A stretch of 64,000 bases of DNA from positions 248,001 to 312,000 of the forward strand of contig NZ_CANMDB010000002.1 of NCBI RefSeq assembly GCF_947496515.1, in the 5' to 3' direction. Source of the DNA: an uncultured Roseobacter sp. (GTDB taxonomy: Bacteria > Pseudomonadota > Alphaproteobacteria > Rhodobacterales > Rhodobacteraceae). The notes under the pieces were generated by a model that was given only the letters and a program-made list of their open reading frames with translations, ran no database searches and had not been told where the DNA came from. The position numbers and the translations under genes were made by a program. Shown piece by piece: positions 25,347 to 34,459 of this stretch. How positions within the stretch are numbered: position 1 is the stretch's first letter; each line of letters begins with the position of its first letter.

Positions 25347-26381
25347 TCAGCCCTGGGTCCACTGGATCCAGCGTCCGTGAAAATCCGCGCGTCCCAAAGA
25401 CAGACGCAGATCTCCGGGCCAGAACCGCAGGGTGACAGCGGCACCTATCTTTCCGGTCGTATCGCCATCGCTCTCCATGCTCAGCCAGGCAAGCGGGCGG
25501 TTTTCCGTGGCCAGCGCGCCTGCTGCCTCGATCAGCGCCTGCCCGCGCGCTTGTGCGTGGGGCGGGAAATACTGCCACGCGACGGTGTGCTGTATCAGGT
25601 GCAAGTGGCCCTCCGGCACGTCGTGGAGGCGCTGCTCCAGCCAGTCAATGGCATCGCCGCGGTCAATGAGTGCGGTCATCACCGCAGCTGCCGCACGGGT
25701 CAGTGCCAGACGCTCCGGTTGATCGGGCCAGAGATAGGCCGTGAGACGCAGCATGTCCTTTGCCTGTGTCGGGTCAAGCGGAGAGAGATCGACGCCCGCG
25801 CGCGCCGCGATGCGGGGCAGGGGGCCCTTGGGCACCGGGCCGCTCCACTCCGGCGTCAGGCGCAGCACAGGGTCCGGCGCGCTCAGCACGCCGCACGGCA
25901 GATCCAGCGCATAGTGATCCCACATCAGGTTGAGCCCACCGCTCGCCCCAAGCTCCGATAGCACGATCGGCCGCTTGGCGTGATCGGCCGCCACGCATGC
26001 CCCGGCCATCAAGGCGGCTGAGCGGCGCACTTCGTTTGTCTGGGGCGCAGTCTTAGTCCACTGGATCAGGAAATCGGCGTGGGTCTCAAACGCTGTCAGA
26101 ACCCGGTCACGCAGCGCCGTCTCGTCGGTCTGTGCCGGGGGATAGAGCGCCGCCAGATCGGGGTCGCGCCCTGACAGAACCAGCGCGTGCAATCCGCCTG
26201 CGACACGCAGGGGCAGTGAGGCGCCCGCAGGCCCCAGATCCCCCTCGAACTGGGTCAGATGGTCGGCCAAGGGGCCATCGGGCCAGTGGGCGGCCAGCAG
26301 CTCCATCAACTGCGCCATGAAGGGCGATCCGAGCGCCGCGCAGCTGAGCGACTGATGCGCGAAGGCGTCGCGCAGATTCAC
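25347..26381 (-). CDS. DUF2332 domain-containing protein
   Basis: A 344-residue protein of the DUF2332 family. It begins FAHQSLSCAALGSPFMAQLM and has the block NEVRRSAALMAGACVAA followed by LSELGASGGLNLMWDHY, which is the family's glycine-rich signature and recalls a methyltransferase-like motif I. No enzymatic activity is established for the family. The start overlaps the stop of pth by 4 bases, so the two genes are co-transcribed. It ends 93 bases before the DUF2237 start. Confidence 0.85.
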   Translation of the reverse strand: MNLRDAFAHQSLSCAALGSPFMAQLMELLAAHWPDGPLADHLTQFEGDLGPAGASLPLRVAGGLHALVLSGRDPDLAALYPPAQTDETALRDRVLTAFETHADFLIQWTKTAPQTNEVRRSAALMAGACVAADHAKRPIVLSELGASGGLNLMWDHYALDLPCGVLSAPDPVLRLTPEWSGPVPKGPLPRIAARAGVDLSPLDPTQAKDMLRLTAYLWPDQPERLALTRAAAAVMTALIDRGDAIDWLEQRLHDVPEGHLHLIQHTVAWQYFPPHAQARGQALIEAAGALATENRPLAWLSMESDGDTTGKIGAAVTLRFWPGDLRLSLGRADFHGRWIQWTQG

Positions 26382-27091
26382 CGAAAGCGGTCCATGAGCT
26401 TTTGCATGGGCGAGCGGGTGTCAGGCAGCTCTGGCGCAGGATCGGGTGCTGATGGCATGCTCTTGGGGGATGCCACCTGTTTGCTGGCAGCGGATGCTGC
26501 GTGTTTGCCGGTGCCGGATCGCGGCGGGTTCACCCGCAGCGCAACGGCGTTCATGAATTTCGCGGGATCAGCCGCGGCGAGATGCGGTGCACCGTCGCTG
26601 ACCCCCCTCAGCACATCCTCCAGCCAGTCCGCGTCCGCTTTGGCGAAATCGCGCAGAACATAGCCGGGCACTGCGTCCTTGTGACCGGGATGACCCACCC
26701 CCAGACGCACCCGGGCGTACTCCGGCCCGATATGCGCGTGAACCGAGCGCAGACCGTTGTGGCCCGCGTGCCCGCCGCCCTGCTTGTGCTTGACCTTGCC
26801 GGGGGCGAGGTCGATCTCGTCGTGCAGGACGATCACATCCTCCACCGGGATCTTGTAAAACCGCATGGCCGCCTGCACCGATTGACCCGAGTTGTTCATG
26901 AAGGTCTCGGGCTTCAGCAGCACCGCCCGGTCAGAGCCAAAGCGCCCTTCGCTGACGCTGCCCTGGTGCTTGCCCTTCCACGCCGCAAAGCCGTGATCCT
27001 GCGCTATCCGGTCCAGCGCCATAAAGCCGATGTTGTGCCGGTTGCCAGCATATTTGGCGCCGGGATTGCCCAGACCCACGATCAGTTTCAT
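26378..27091 (-). CDS. pth: peptidyl-tRNA hydrolase
   Basis: A 237-residue enzyme that releases peptides from peptidyl-tRNA and so recycles stalled tRNAs. Motifs are complete: IVGLGNPGAKYAGNRHNIGF (with the catalytic His), the TFMNNSGQSV block, VLHDEIDLAPGKV (catalytic Asp) and GGHAGHNGLRSV. The C-terminus is about 45 residues longer than the E. coli enzyme and is Ala/Pro-rich, which is common in alphaproteobacteria. The ATG at 27091 is preferred over an upstream one at 27127 because MKLIVGLGNPG is the normal N-terminus and GGAGAGG lies just upstream. It follows rplY after a strong hairpin. Confidence 0.95.
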   Translation of the reverse strand: MKLIVGLGNPGAKYAGNRHNIGFMALDRIAQDHGFAAWKGKHQGSVSEGRFGSDRAVLLKPETFMNNSGQSVQAAMRFYKIPVEDVIVLHDEIDLAPGKVKHKQGGGHAGHNGLRSVHAHIGPEYARVRLGVGHPGHKDAVPGYVLRDFAKADADWLEDVLRGVSDGAPHLAAADPAKFMNAVALRVNPPRSGTGKHAASAASKQVASPKSMPSAPDPAPELPDTRSPMQKLMDRFR

Positions 27092-27143
27092 CGCGCCTCT
27101 CCTCGATATTGCGGTAGAGCATAGCAAGCCAGGGTGCGAAACG

Positions 27144-27173
27144 AAATACGGGGCCGCGACGGGCCCCGTATTT
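27144..27173 (-). terminator. hairpin terminator between rplY and pth
   Basis: A perfect 12-base-pair stem is formed by 27144-27155 and 27162-27173 with a six-base loop. The stem is GC-rich inside and ends in TATTT followed by CGTTT on the minus strand, giving a broken T-run. It lies 30 bases beyond the rplY stop and 53 bases upstream of the pth start, so it can terminate or attenuate transcription from rplY into pth. Confidence 0.7.
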
Positions 27174-27202
27174 TGATCGTGTCATATCTGACAGCGGCGG
27201 GA

Positions 27203-27868
27203 TCAGTCCTCGGACTGCTCTCCGTCGGGCGGGCCCATCTCTGTGGTGGGTACCTCATCGGCGTCCACATCTTCGTCGTCGTCATCCTGCGAGGCGAGGC
27301 CGGAGGGTGCTGCGACCTGCGCAATCACGAAGTCGCGGTCGATCGTTGGCTTGGCGCCGGTGGGCAGCTTGACGGAGGAAATCGTCAGGTTGTCGCCGAT
27401 CTCCATTTCGGACACGTCAATCTCGATGTGATCGGGAATGTCGCCCGCGGTCACGATCAGTTCCACCTCGGGCCGTACCAGTGTCAGCACGCCGCCCTTG
27501 CGGATCCCGGGCGCTTCCTCTTCGCCCACGACTTCAACCGCGATAAAGAGGTTGATCTTGGTGGTGCGTTTCAAGCGCATGAAATCGATGTGCGTGGGCA
27601 GATCCTTGACCACGTGGCGCTGCACGTCGCGGCAGATCACGCGGACATCGTCGTGCCCGTCGACCTTCATGTTGAACAGGGTCGACTTGAACCGCCCGGC
27701 GCGCAGCTTTTTGATCAGCACGTTGAACGGGATGTTAATGGGCAGCGGATCGGTGTCACCACCGAACACAATCCCAGGAACCATGCCGTCTCGGCGTGCC
27801 TGACGAGCGGCGCCCTTGCCTGTCCCCGTCCGTTCCTGAGCGATCAGATCTGGTATTTCTCCAGCCAT
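27203..27868 (-). CDS. rplY: 50S ribosomal protein L25/general stress protein Ctc
   Basis: A 221-residue long-form L25 (Ctc type) that binds 5S rRNA. The N-terminal L25 domain reads [26 protein letters not shown], with HIDFMRL around residue 90. The C-terminal TL5-like beta domain follows ([21 protein letters not shown]), then an acidic tail rich in Asp and Glu ([11 protein letters not shown]). The rplY-pth pair is a common proteobacterial arrangement. The start ATG lies at 27868, and no other in-frame start improves the fit. Confidence 0.95.
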   Translation of the reverse strand: MAGEIPDLIAQERTGTGKGAARQARRDGMVPGIVFGGDTDPLPINIPFNVLIKKLRAGRFKSTLFNMKVDGHDDVRVICRDVQRHVVKDLPTHIDFMRLKRTTKINLFIAVEVVGEEEAPGIRKGGVLTLVRPEVELIVTAGDIPDHIEIDVSEMEIGDNLTISSVKLPTGAKPTIDRDFVIAQVAAPSGLASQDDDDEDVDADEVPTTEMGPPDGEQSED

Positions 27869-28017
27869 CGTTCGTCTCCAATTTGATTAGGGCGGGGCTC
27901 CTCCAAGGCTGTAGCCCCGCGTGAAGTCGCGCGTATAGACCGGTTCCGAGCCTGTGAAAAGAGGTTTTTCGCAAGGCCTCTCTTGCAGTAGCGCAGTCCC
28001 CGTGCAACCGCTGGCGG

Positions 28018-29181
28018 ATGAGTATTCGGACAGATCTGTGGCTGTCGCGCAAACCGCTGGCAGGTTTCGCCATCGTTGGCGCGGCCTGGTCGAGCTATTT
28101 CGCCCAGATGCCGGTGATCAAGGCTGCTGTGGGAGCCTCTGACGGGGTCTATGGCGGGGTGATGCTGCTGGCGTCTCTGGGCGCGTTGGCGGCCATGTGG
28201 CTGGCGCCGCTGGCGCATGGGATGTTCGGTCGCTGGGCGTTGCCGCTGGGCGCGCTTTTGATGTCCGCAGGGATGCTGGCGGCGGGCATGTCCTCGGCGC
28301 TCGTAGCCTTTGGACTGGCGATGACGCTGGCATCGGTTGGGGCAGGGGTGACCGATGTGCTGGTCAACGTGCGCGTAAGCGAGATCGAGAGCGCATCGGG
28401 GCGGCATCTGATGAACCTCAACCATGCGATGTTCTCCTTTTCCTACGCCGGCTGCGCGCTGACTACGGGCGCCCTGCGCGAGCTTGGCTGGTCACCGGCA
28501 CAGGTATTTTCACTGCTGGTCACGCTGTCCCTGCTGGCAGGTTGGACGATGCTGGAGCGACGGGCACCGGATCTGCCCTCAGAAGAGATCGAGACAGACG
28601 CCCCGCTGCCGCATCTGCTCGTCTGGGGCACAGGTGCAATCGTGCTGGTCGCCTTCCTTGCCGAAGCCTCCGCCGAAGGGTGGTCTGCCCTTCATCTGGA
28701 GAGGACGCTGGGCGGTGGTCCGGCGGAGGGTGCCTTGGGACCCGCACTGCTGGGGCTCAGCATGGGGATCGGGCGTCTCACCGGGCATTTTCTGGCCAAT
28801 CGGCTGCCCGCGCTGCCCTTTATCACCGCGGCGTCGCTACTGGCGGCTGCGGGGCTCGTGCTGGTCGGCGCAGCGCCAACGCTCGGGGTGGCTTATCTGG
28901 GTTTTGCGCTCGCCGGTCTGGGGATCTCCGTGGTGGCGCCGTTGGCGCTGGCGCTTGTCGGGCGGATCGTGCCGCCCAAGGCCCGGCTGACCGCGATCAG
29001 CCGGGCAGCGGCTCTGGGATATGGCGCGTTTTTCGTGGCCCCGCCGCTGATGGGGCTCACGTCCGAGATCCTTGGCCTGCGCGCCGGGTTCTGGGTCGTC
29101 GCCGGGTTGCTGACTTTCAGCATCGGCGCGCTTGTCCCCCTGCTGGCTACACGGATCGCAGCGCGTCCGGTGCTGGACTAG
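28018..29181 (+). CDS. MFS transporter (YbjJ/fucose-permease-like)
   Basis: A 387-residue 12-span major facilitator. The first span is followed by the family-typical SSYFAQMPVIKAAVGASDGVYG, resembling the FASWxxRIPxxKxxLGLSDGxLG block of YbjJ-like proteins. The sequence NHAMFSFSYAGCALTTGAL matches the HSLFSLGGLxGA region. Its stop overlaps the stop of the convergent lldD-like gene by 4 bases (CTAG). Upstream is the 149-base gap to rplY, which must hold both promoters. Substrate unknown. Confidence 0.87.
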   Translation: MSIRTDLWLSRKPLAGFAIVGAAWSSYFAQMPVIKAAVGASDGVYGGVMLLASLGALAAMWLAPLAHGMFGRWALPLGALLMSAGMLAAGMSSALVAFGLAMTLASVGAGVTDVLVNVRVSEIESASGRHLMNLNHAMFSFSYAGCALTTGALRELGWSPAQVFSLLVTLSLLAGWTMLERRAPDLPSEEIETDAPLPHLLVWGTGAIVLVAFLAEASAEGWSALHLERTLGGGPAEGALGPALLGLSMGIGRLTGHFLANRLPALPFITAASLLAAAGLVLVGAAPTLGVAYLGFALAGLGISVVAPLALALVGRIVPPKARLTAISRAAALGYGAFFVAPPLMGLTSEILGLRAGFWVVAGLLTFSIGALVPLLATRIAARPVLD

Positions 29182-30344
29182 GTCTGCCAGCGTCCTTCGA
29201 AACCTTCGGGGATCAGCAGGTTGTGCCGCCCCAGATCCGCCACGTTGGTCTCACCGCAGAGCGCCATCGTGGTGTCGAGCTCCTTGTGGATCACCTCCAG
29301 CGCGCGCGTCACCCCCTGCTGGCCCATCGCCCCCAGACCATAGATGAACGCGCGCCCGATGTAGGTGCCCCTGGCCCCCATTGCCAGCGCCTTGAGCACG
29401 TCCTGACCAGAGCGGATGCCGCTGTCCATATGCACCTCGATCTCATCCCCCACAGCCTCGAGAATGGCCGGCAGCATCCGGATCGAGCTGAGCGCACCGT
29501 CCAATTGCCGCCCCCCGTGGTTGGAGACGATGATCGCGTCCGCGCCCACCTTGAGCGCCATCTTGGCATCTTCTGCATCCAGAATGCCCTTGAGGATCAC
29601 CTTTCCGCCCCATTCCTCCTTGATCTGGGCGATCTTGTCCCAGTCGAGCGAGGGGTCAAAGCTCTCCGCCGCCCAGACGCTGAGCGAACTGGGATCGGAG
29701 ATGCCCTTCACATGGCCCACGATATTGCCGAATTCGCGGCGCTTGGCGGTCATCATCTCGATACCCCAGGCCCATTTGGTTGCCAGATTGGCCATGGTCT
29801 TGAGCGTGAGCTTGGGCGGGGTGGAGAGCCCGTTCTTGATGTCCTTGTGCCGCTGCCCGAGGATCTGCAGATCTAGCGTGATCACCAGTGCCGAGCATTT
29901 CGCATCCTTGGCCCGCTGGATGAGGCGGCTCACATAGTCGGTGTCCTTCATCATATAGAGCTGGAACCAGAAAGGTTTCGATGTGGCGCCCGCCACATCT
30001 TCGATGGAATTGATGGACATGGTGGAGAGCGTGAAAGGCACGCCGAATTTCTCCGCCGCGCGGGCGGCCTTCATCTCGCCGTCCGCGTGCTGCATGCCCG
30101 TGATGCCAACGGGGGCGAGCGCCACGGGCATCGCCACGTCTTCGCCGATCATCTGCCCCGCCGTACTGCGCCCGGTCATATCGACGGCCACACGCTGGCG
30201 CAGGCGGATCTGATCGAAATCACTGGTGTTCTCGCGGAACGTCTGCTCCGTCCAGCTGCCGGATTCCGCATAGTCAAAGAACATCCGCGGCACGCGGCGT
30301 TCGTGCAGTTTTTTCAGATCGGCGATGCTGGTGATGATGGGCAT
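29178..30344 (-). CDS. lldD: FMN-dependent alpha-hydroxy-acid oxidase/dehydrogenase (L-lactate dehydrogenase-like)
   Basis: A 388-residue TIM-barrel flavoprotein that oxidises L-lactate or a related 2-hydroxy acid, passing electrons to quinone or oxygen. Visible are the FMN-binding and active-site blocks LAPVGITGMQHADGE, FQLYMMKD, LVITLDLQILGQRHKDIKNG, VILKGILDAEDA and the catalytic SNHGGRQLDG followed by DSGIRSGQDVLKALAMGA. The ATG at 30344 is chosen because family proteins begin just before the SIADLKKLHxRRVPRMFFDYxESG block. It diverges from the nitroreductase gene at 30485. The lactate assignment is by similarity only. Confidence 0.88.
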   Translation of the reverse strand: MPIITSIADLKKLHERRVPRMFFDYAESGSWTEQTFRENTSDFDQIRLRQRVAVDMTGRSTAGQMIGEDVAMPVALAPVGITGMQHADGEMKAARAAEKFGVPFTLSTMSINSIEDVAGATSKPFWFQLYMMKDTDYVSRLIQRAKDAKCSALVITLDLQILGQRHKDIKNGLSTPPKLTLKTMANLATKWAWGIEMMTAKRREFGNIVGHVKGISDPSSLSVWAAESFDPSLDWDKIAQIKEEWGGKVILKGILDAEDAKMALKVGADAIIVSNHGGRQLDGALSSIRMLPAILEAVGDEIEVHMDSGIRSGQDVLKALAMGARGTYIGRAFIYGLGAMGQQGVTRALEVIHKELDTTMALCGETNVADLGRHNLLIPEGFEGRWQT

Positions 30345-30424
30345 GAGAGTTCCTGAATTTGGTAAGAAAAGGTTACCAATCTCCCATGCCTCGTTCAAGG
30401 CGGAAATATAGTCCTATTTCGCAC

Positions 30425-30463
30425 TTGTTAATTCGATATCGCACGATATATTTAGTGCGATAT
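30425..30463 (+). promoter_or_regulatory. promoter with overlapping double palindrome (MarR operator candidate)
   Basis: A -35 box TTGTTA (30425-30430) and a -10 box TATATT (30447-30452) are 16 bases apart. Over them lie two linked dyads: ATATCG-CA-CGATAT at 30436-30449 is a perfect inverted repeat, and ATATCGCAC at 30436-30444 pairs with GTGCGATAT at 30455-30463. A protein bound here would block the -10 box. AGGAG at 30473-30477 precedes the ATG at 30485. The MarR-family gene at the end of this operon is the obvious candidate repressor. Confidence 0.68.
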
Positions 30464-30484
30464 GATACTAACAGGAGTAAGGCA

Positions 30485-31630
30485 ATGACCCTGACACGCA
30501 GAAAAACGATCGGGCTGATTGGCGGCGGCGTGATCCTCGCCGCTGGTGCAGCGACTGGCACAACCTTGGTTCGGAAACCCACGGAAGCGCTTGCCCCCTG
30601 GGCGCAGGCGGGCGGCTATGACGACCCCCGCAAGCGCGCGCTGAGCTATGCGCTGCTGGCGCCCAATCCGCATAACCGCCAGCCGTGGCTGGTGGATTTG
30701 TCGCGACCGGACGAGGTGACGCTGTACGCGGACACGCAGCGGTTGCTGCCGGAGACGGACCCTTTTAATCGGCAGATCACCATCGGGCTGGGATGTTTTC
30801 TGGAACTGATGCGGATCGCCGCTCTGGAGGAGGGCCTGCGGGTCGACATCGAGCTCTTCCCGGAAGGTATGGCCGACGCGGGTCTCGATACACGTCCGGT
30901 AGCCCGGTGCCGATTTGCGCCGACCACCGCGCCGCGTGATCCGCTCTTTGCGCAGGTCCCCCATCGCCGGACGCTGAAAGAACCCTACGATACGACCCGA
31001 GCGGTCCCGCTTGCCGTTCTGCAGCGCATTGCCGCTGCCGCGATGCACGGCAGCGAGGTACAATTGACCGCCGCACCTGACCGCGTAGCCGCGCTGCGCG
31101 AGATCTCGGCGGAGGCCTTCCTTATCGAATTCCGCACCGAACGCACGCTCAAGGAAAGCGTCGATCTCTTTCGCATCGGCGCGCGCGAAGTCAACGCCAA
31201 CCCCGACGGCATTGATTTCACAGGGCCCACGTTCGAGATGCTGCGTATGGCGGGTCTTTTCACCCGAGAAAGCGCGATGGACCGCAACAGCACCAGCTAC
31301 AAACAGGGCGAGCGGATGATTGTGGAGAACATGATGACCGCCATGGCGCATCTGTGGCAGATCACACCGGACAACTCTCGCGCGGCCCAGATCAGGGCCG
31401 GGCAGGACTGGGTGCGCATCAATCTCGCCGCTACCGCCGAAGGCATCGGGCTGCAACCGCTGTCGCAGGGCCTGCAGGAGTTTCCGGAGATGGCCGACAT
31501 CCACGCAAGCTTGCACGAAACGCTGGCCCCGGAGGGCGGCACTGTGCAAATGTGGTGTCGCCTGGGGTACGGACCGCAGGTGCCGGTCAGCCCGCGCTGG
31601 CCCCTCGATGCAAAGATTGTGAATGCCTGA
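30485..31630 (+). CDS. nitroreductase-fold FMN protein with twin-arginine signal (Acg-like)
   Basis: A 381-residue protein with a Tat signal: TRRKTIGLIGG followed by a hydrophobic stretch to about residue 30. The rest resembles the Acg-type branch of the nitroreductase superfamily, with APNPHNRQPWLVDL near residue 60, AQVPHRRTLKEPYD, a helical middle, and a late GIGLQPLSQGLQEFPEM block as in Acg/nitroreductases. An FMN- or flavin-related redox or sequestration role outside the cytoplasm is likely, with substrate unknown. It overlaps the marR gene by 8 bases. The start at 30485 has AGGAG 7 bases upstream; longer upstream frame lacks coding character. Confidence 0.83.
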   Translation: MTLTRRKTIGLIGGGVILAAGAATGTTLVRKPTEALAPWAQAGGYDDPRKRALSYALLAPNPHNRQPWLVDLSRPDEVTLYADTQRLLPETDPFNRQITIGLGCFLELMRIAALEEGLRVDIELFPEGMADAGLDTRPVARCRFAPTTAPRDPLFAQVPHRRTLKEPYDTTRAVPLAVLQRIAAAAMHGSEVQLTAAPDRVAALREISAEAFLIEFRTERTLKESVDLFRIGAREVNANPDGIDFTGPTFEMLRMAGLFTRESAMDRNSTSYKQGERMIVENMMTAMAHLWQITPDNSRAAQIRAGQDWVRINLAATAEGIGLQPLSQGLQEFPEMADIHASLHETLAPEGGTVQMWCRLGYGPQVPVSPRWPLDAKIVNA

Positions 31631-32105
31631 CCCTGATGCCCGTGTCTTCTTCGAGTTCTTCAACGAAATCGGAATCATCGAACAGTTGAGCCGCACGCTG
31701 CTGGAGGCGCGCCTGCCCGAAGGCCTGATCGCGCCGCATTTCACGGTGCTCAATCATCTGGTGCGTCTGGGCGACGGGCGTGCGCCCATCGACATGGCGC
31801 GCGCCTTTCAGGTGCCCAAGACCTCGCTGACCCACACGCTGAAGACGCTTCAGACGCGGGGTCTCGTCACACTGGCGCCGAATCCGGGTGATGGCCGGTC
31901 AAAGCTCGTGTGGCTGACGGATGCCGGGCGCCGCCTGCACGGGCAAACCATCACCGCTCTCGGTCCGGACTTCGCAGCACTCGCAGAAAAGATCGACCCT
32001 GCCGACATCGCGCCCATTCTGCCGGTACTCAAAGCCGTTCGGGTGACCCTGGACAAGGCGCGTGACGCGCCGCAGGCGGCGGTGCTGCAGAGTCACAAGG
32101 GTTGA
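31623..32105 (+). CDS. MarR-family transcriptional regulator
   Basis: A 160-residue MarR regulator with the winged helix-turn-helix MARAFQVPKTSLTHTLKTLQTRGLVTLAPNPGDGRSKLVWLTDAGR around residues 58-103, including the DGRxKxVxLTxxG wing. It is the second gene of the nitroreductase operon and overlaps it by 8 bases, so it is probably co-regulated and autorepressing through the double palindrome at 30436-30463. MarR proteins commonly respond to phenolics or oxidants, which fits a flavin-protein target gene. The ligand is unknown. Confidence 0.92.
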   Translation: MPDPDARVFFEFFNEIGIIEQLSRTLLEARLPEGLIAPHFTVLNHLVRLGDGRAPIDMARAFQVPKTSLTHTLKTLQTRGLVTLAPNPGDGRSKLVWLTDAGRRLHGQTITALGPDFAALAEKIDPADIAPILPVLKAVRVTLDKARDAPQAAVLQSHKG

Positions 32106-32118
32106 AAATCCCGCGCAC

Positions 32119-32910
32119 TCAGCCGCTATGCGCCCCGTCGGCGAGCGATTTGACAAAGCTCAGTACGTCCTCGACCGGCTCGCCCGCAACGATCTTGCCC
32201 ACGATGGCCGAGCCCACAACGACGCCATCGGCAATCTCTGCGATGGCGCGGGATTTCTCGGGCGTATTGACGCCAAAGCCCACGATCACAGGCAGATCTG
32301 TCGCTGATTTGATGCGTGCGACCTCCGGTGCCACATCGCTGGCCTGCGGTTCGGCCGACCCGGTGATGCCGGTGATGGAGACGTAGTAGACAAAGCCGGA
32401 AGTATTGCGCAGCACCTGCGGCAGACGTTTGTCGTCGGTGGTGGGTGTGGCCAGCCGGATGAAGTTCAGCCCGGCAGCCTGCGCGGGCAGACACAGCTCG
32501 CTGTCCTCTTCGGGCGGCAGATCGACGATGATCAGCCCGTCGATGCCTGCTTGCCTGGCCTCTGTCAGGAACCGGTCGACGCCGCGGCTGTAGATCGGGT
32601 TGTAGTATCCCATGAGCACGATGGGGGTGTCCTGGTCGTCCTCACGGAACCGTTCTGCAAGCTCCAGCGTGCGCGCCAGCGTCATGCCCCCGGCCAGGGC
32701 GCGTTGGCCTGCCAGCTGGATTGTCGGGCCATCGGCCATCGGGTCGGTAAAGGGCAGACCCAGTTCGATAACATCGACACCCGCGGCGGGCAAGCCCCGC
32801 ATCACGTCCAGTGTGGTGTCAAAGTCGGGGTCGCCGGCCATGATGTAGGCCACGAACGCCTTTGTCCCGGCGTTGGACAGGTCTGCGAATTTGGCGTCGA
32901 TCCGGCTCAT
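32119..32910 (-). CDS. trpA: tryptophan synthase alpha subunit
   Basis: A 263-residue TIM-barrel enzyme that cleaves indole-3-glycerol phosphate to indole and glyceraldehyde-3-phosphate in tryptophan synthesis. The catalytic Glu in [11 protein letters not shown] and Asp in MADGPTIQ are present. The flexible loop [26 protein letters not shown] and the phosphate-binding [10 protein letters not shown] region follow. The ATG at 32910 is preferred because MSRIDAKF is the common N-terminus and GGAGAG precedes it. trpB does not lie in the window; in many alphaproteobacteria trpA is apart from other trp genes. Confidence 0.96.
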   Translation of the reverse strand: MSRIDAKFADLSNAGTKAFVAYIMAGDPDFDTTLDVMRGLPAAGVDVIELGLPFTDPMADGPTIQLAGQRALAGGMTLARTLELAERFREDDQDTPIVLMGYYNPIYSRGVDRFLTEARQAGIDGLIIVDLPPEEDSELCLPAQAAGLNFIRLATPTTDDKRLPQVLRNTSGFVYYVSITGITGSAEPQASDVAPEVARIKSATDLPVIVGFGVNTPEKSRAIAEIADGVVVGSAIVGKIVAGEPVEDVLSFVKSLADGAHSG

Positions 32911-33057
32911 CCACCGCTCTCCTTTTTTGCGTGCCGTTCGCAATGCCGAAAACCGCCGGGGAAATCAATGTACCAATTGGTGCCTCCGCGCGGCATGTGT
33001 GAGAAAATTCGCGCCCGGCCACTCACGCCTGCGAAAAAATACCCTATATGACGGATC

Positions 33058-33252
33058 ATGAATTATCTGCTCGCCATTCTGCTGCCCCCGCTGTCGATCG
33101 TTCTGACGGGTCGCCCGATCATCGGGATCCTGGTCTTTTTCATCTGGATCCCGGCGCTGTTCTTTTCGGGCGGGCTGACGCACCCGATGTTCATCCTGCT
33201 GGCCTGGTTCCTCATTTTTCACGCCCGCGAGGACAGGCGGCACCGGCATTGA
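33058..33252 (+). CDS. small two-span membrane protein (Pmp3/YqaE-like)
   Basis: A 64-residue protein with two hydrophobic stretches (residues 2-20 and 22-53) and a basic, His-rich end. The first span contains [14 protein letters not shown], close to the FLPPLxVFLxxG motif of Pmp3/YqaE proteolipids, and the second span is longer than usual. These proteins affect membrane potential and salt sensitivity in yeast; the bacterial role is unclear. It lies alone between trpA, which diverges, and ychF. The family call is tentative. Confidence 0.6.
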   Translation: MNYLLAILLPPLSIVLTGRPIIGILVFFIWIPALFFSGGLTHPMFILLAWFLIFHAREDRRHRH

Positions 33253-33324
33253 GCCTTCGGGCGGCCCTTGCCTTGGGGACAGCGAGGCCCTAAGCACGGC
33301 GCCAACTGAAAAAGGGACGCCGAG

Positions 33325-34422
33325 ATGGGTTTCAAGATGGGCATCGTGGGTCTGCCAAATGTTGGCAAATCCACACTTTTCAATGCGTTGACGCGGACGG
33401 CTGCTGCACAGGCGGCGAACTTTCCGTTCTGCACGATCGAGCCCAATGTGGGGGAGGTCGCCGTCCCTGATGCGCGGCTGGACAAGCTCGCCGGGATCGC
33501 GCAGTCCAAGCAGATCATCCCCACCCGCATGACCTTCGTTGATATTGCCGGGCTGGTGAAAGGCGCCTCCAAGGGGGAGGGGCTGGGCAACCAGTTTCTG
33601 GCCAATATCCGCGAGGTTGATGCCATCGCCCATGTGCTGCGCTGTTTCGAGGACGGGGATGTGACCCACGTGGACGGGCGCGTTGATCCTGTCGCGGACG
33701 CCGAGACGATCGAAACGGAGTTGATGCTGGCCGATATCGAGAGCATCGAAAAGCGCCTGCAGAACATCGTCCGCAAGGTGCGCGGCGGCGACAAGGAAGC
33801 GGTCCAGCAGGAGCGGCTGATGAAAGCGGCTCTCGAAGTGCTGGAGCAGGGTCAGCCCGCGCGCGTCGTCGAGGTGGACGAGGAGGACGCCAAGGCCTGG
33901 AAGATGCTGCAGCTGCTGACCACGAAGCCGGTGCTTTATGTCTGCAACGTGGGCGAGGCGGAGGCCGCTGACGGCAATGCGCATGCCACCAAGGTGGCCG
34001 AGATGGCGGCCGCCCAAGGCAACTCCCACGTGATCATCTCAGCCCAGATCGAGGAAGAGATCAGCCAGTTGGACCCCGACGAGGCGGAGATGTTCCTGGA
34101 GGAAATGGGACTGAAGGAAGCAGGGCTCGACCGGCTCATTCAGGCAGGCTACGCGCTTTTGCATCTGGAGACCTATTTCACCGTCGGTCCGAAGGAGGCG
34201 CGCGCCTGGACGATCCGCTCCGGGACAACGGCGCCCAGAGCCGCAGGGGTGATTCACGGTGATTTCGAAAAGGGCTTCATCCGGGCGGAGACCATCGCCT
34301 ACGATGATTTCGTTGGTCTGGGGGGCGAGCAACCGGCCAAGGAGGCTGGCAAGATGCGGGCGGAGGGCAAGTCCTACGTGGTCAAAGACGGGGACGTGCT
34401 CCACTTTCTCTTTAACACGTAG
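33325..34422 (+). CDS. ychF: redox-regulated P-loop ATPase YchF
   Basis: A 365-residue Obg-family NTPase linked to ribosomes and oxidative-stress regulation. G1 is [15 protein letters not shown], with G3 [21 protein letters not shown]4 is the atypical CNVGEAE region of YchF, explaining its ATP preference. A coiled-coil insertion lies around residues 120-180, and the C-terminal TGS domain ends the protein ([23 protein letters not shown]). Length and order match orthologues. The ATG at 33325 follows a GGGACGCCGAG stretch. The gene is monocistronic and converges on the 34460-34861 gene. Confidence 0.97.
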   Translation: MGFKMGIVGLPNVGKSTLFNALTRTAAAQAANFPFCTIEPNVGEVAVPDARLDKLAGIAQSKQIIPTRMTFVDIAGLVKGASKGEGLGNQFLANIREVDAIAHVLRCFEDGDVTHVDGRVDPVADAETIETELMLADIESIEKRLQNIVRKVRGGDKEAVQQERLMKAALEVLEQGQPARVVEVDEEDAKAWKMLQLLTTKPVLYVCNVGEAEAADGNAHATKVAEMAAAQGNSHVIISAQIEEEISQLDPDEAEMFLEEMGLKEAGLDRLIQAGYALLHLETYFTVGPKEARAWTIRSGTTAPRAAGVIHGDFEKGFIRAETIAYDDFVGLGGEQPAKEAGKMRAEGKSYVVKDGDVLHFLFNT

Positions 34423-34459
34423 CGGTCTGGCGCTGCTCCGTCCGCGCGGCGACAGATGT

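Noticed and set aside
24883-25578. Longer version of the DUF2237 gene starting at 25578
   Set aside because: The added N-terminus is basic, unrelated to the family and antisense to the DUF2332 gene's 3' part; ATG at 25254 has a strong ribosome site.
28197-29876. 559-codon plus-strand frame across the MFS and lldD-like genes
   Set aside because: It runs out of frame through the MFS gene and then antisense to lldD; its composition is Arg/Ala-rich and without domains.
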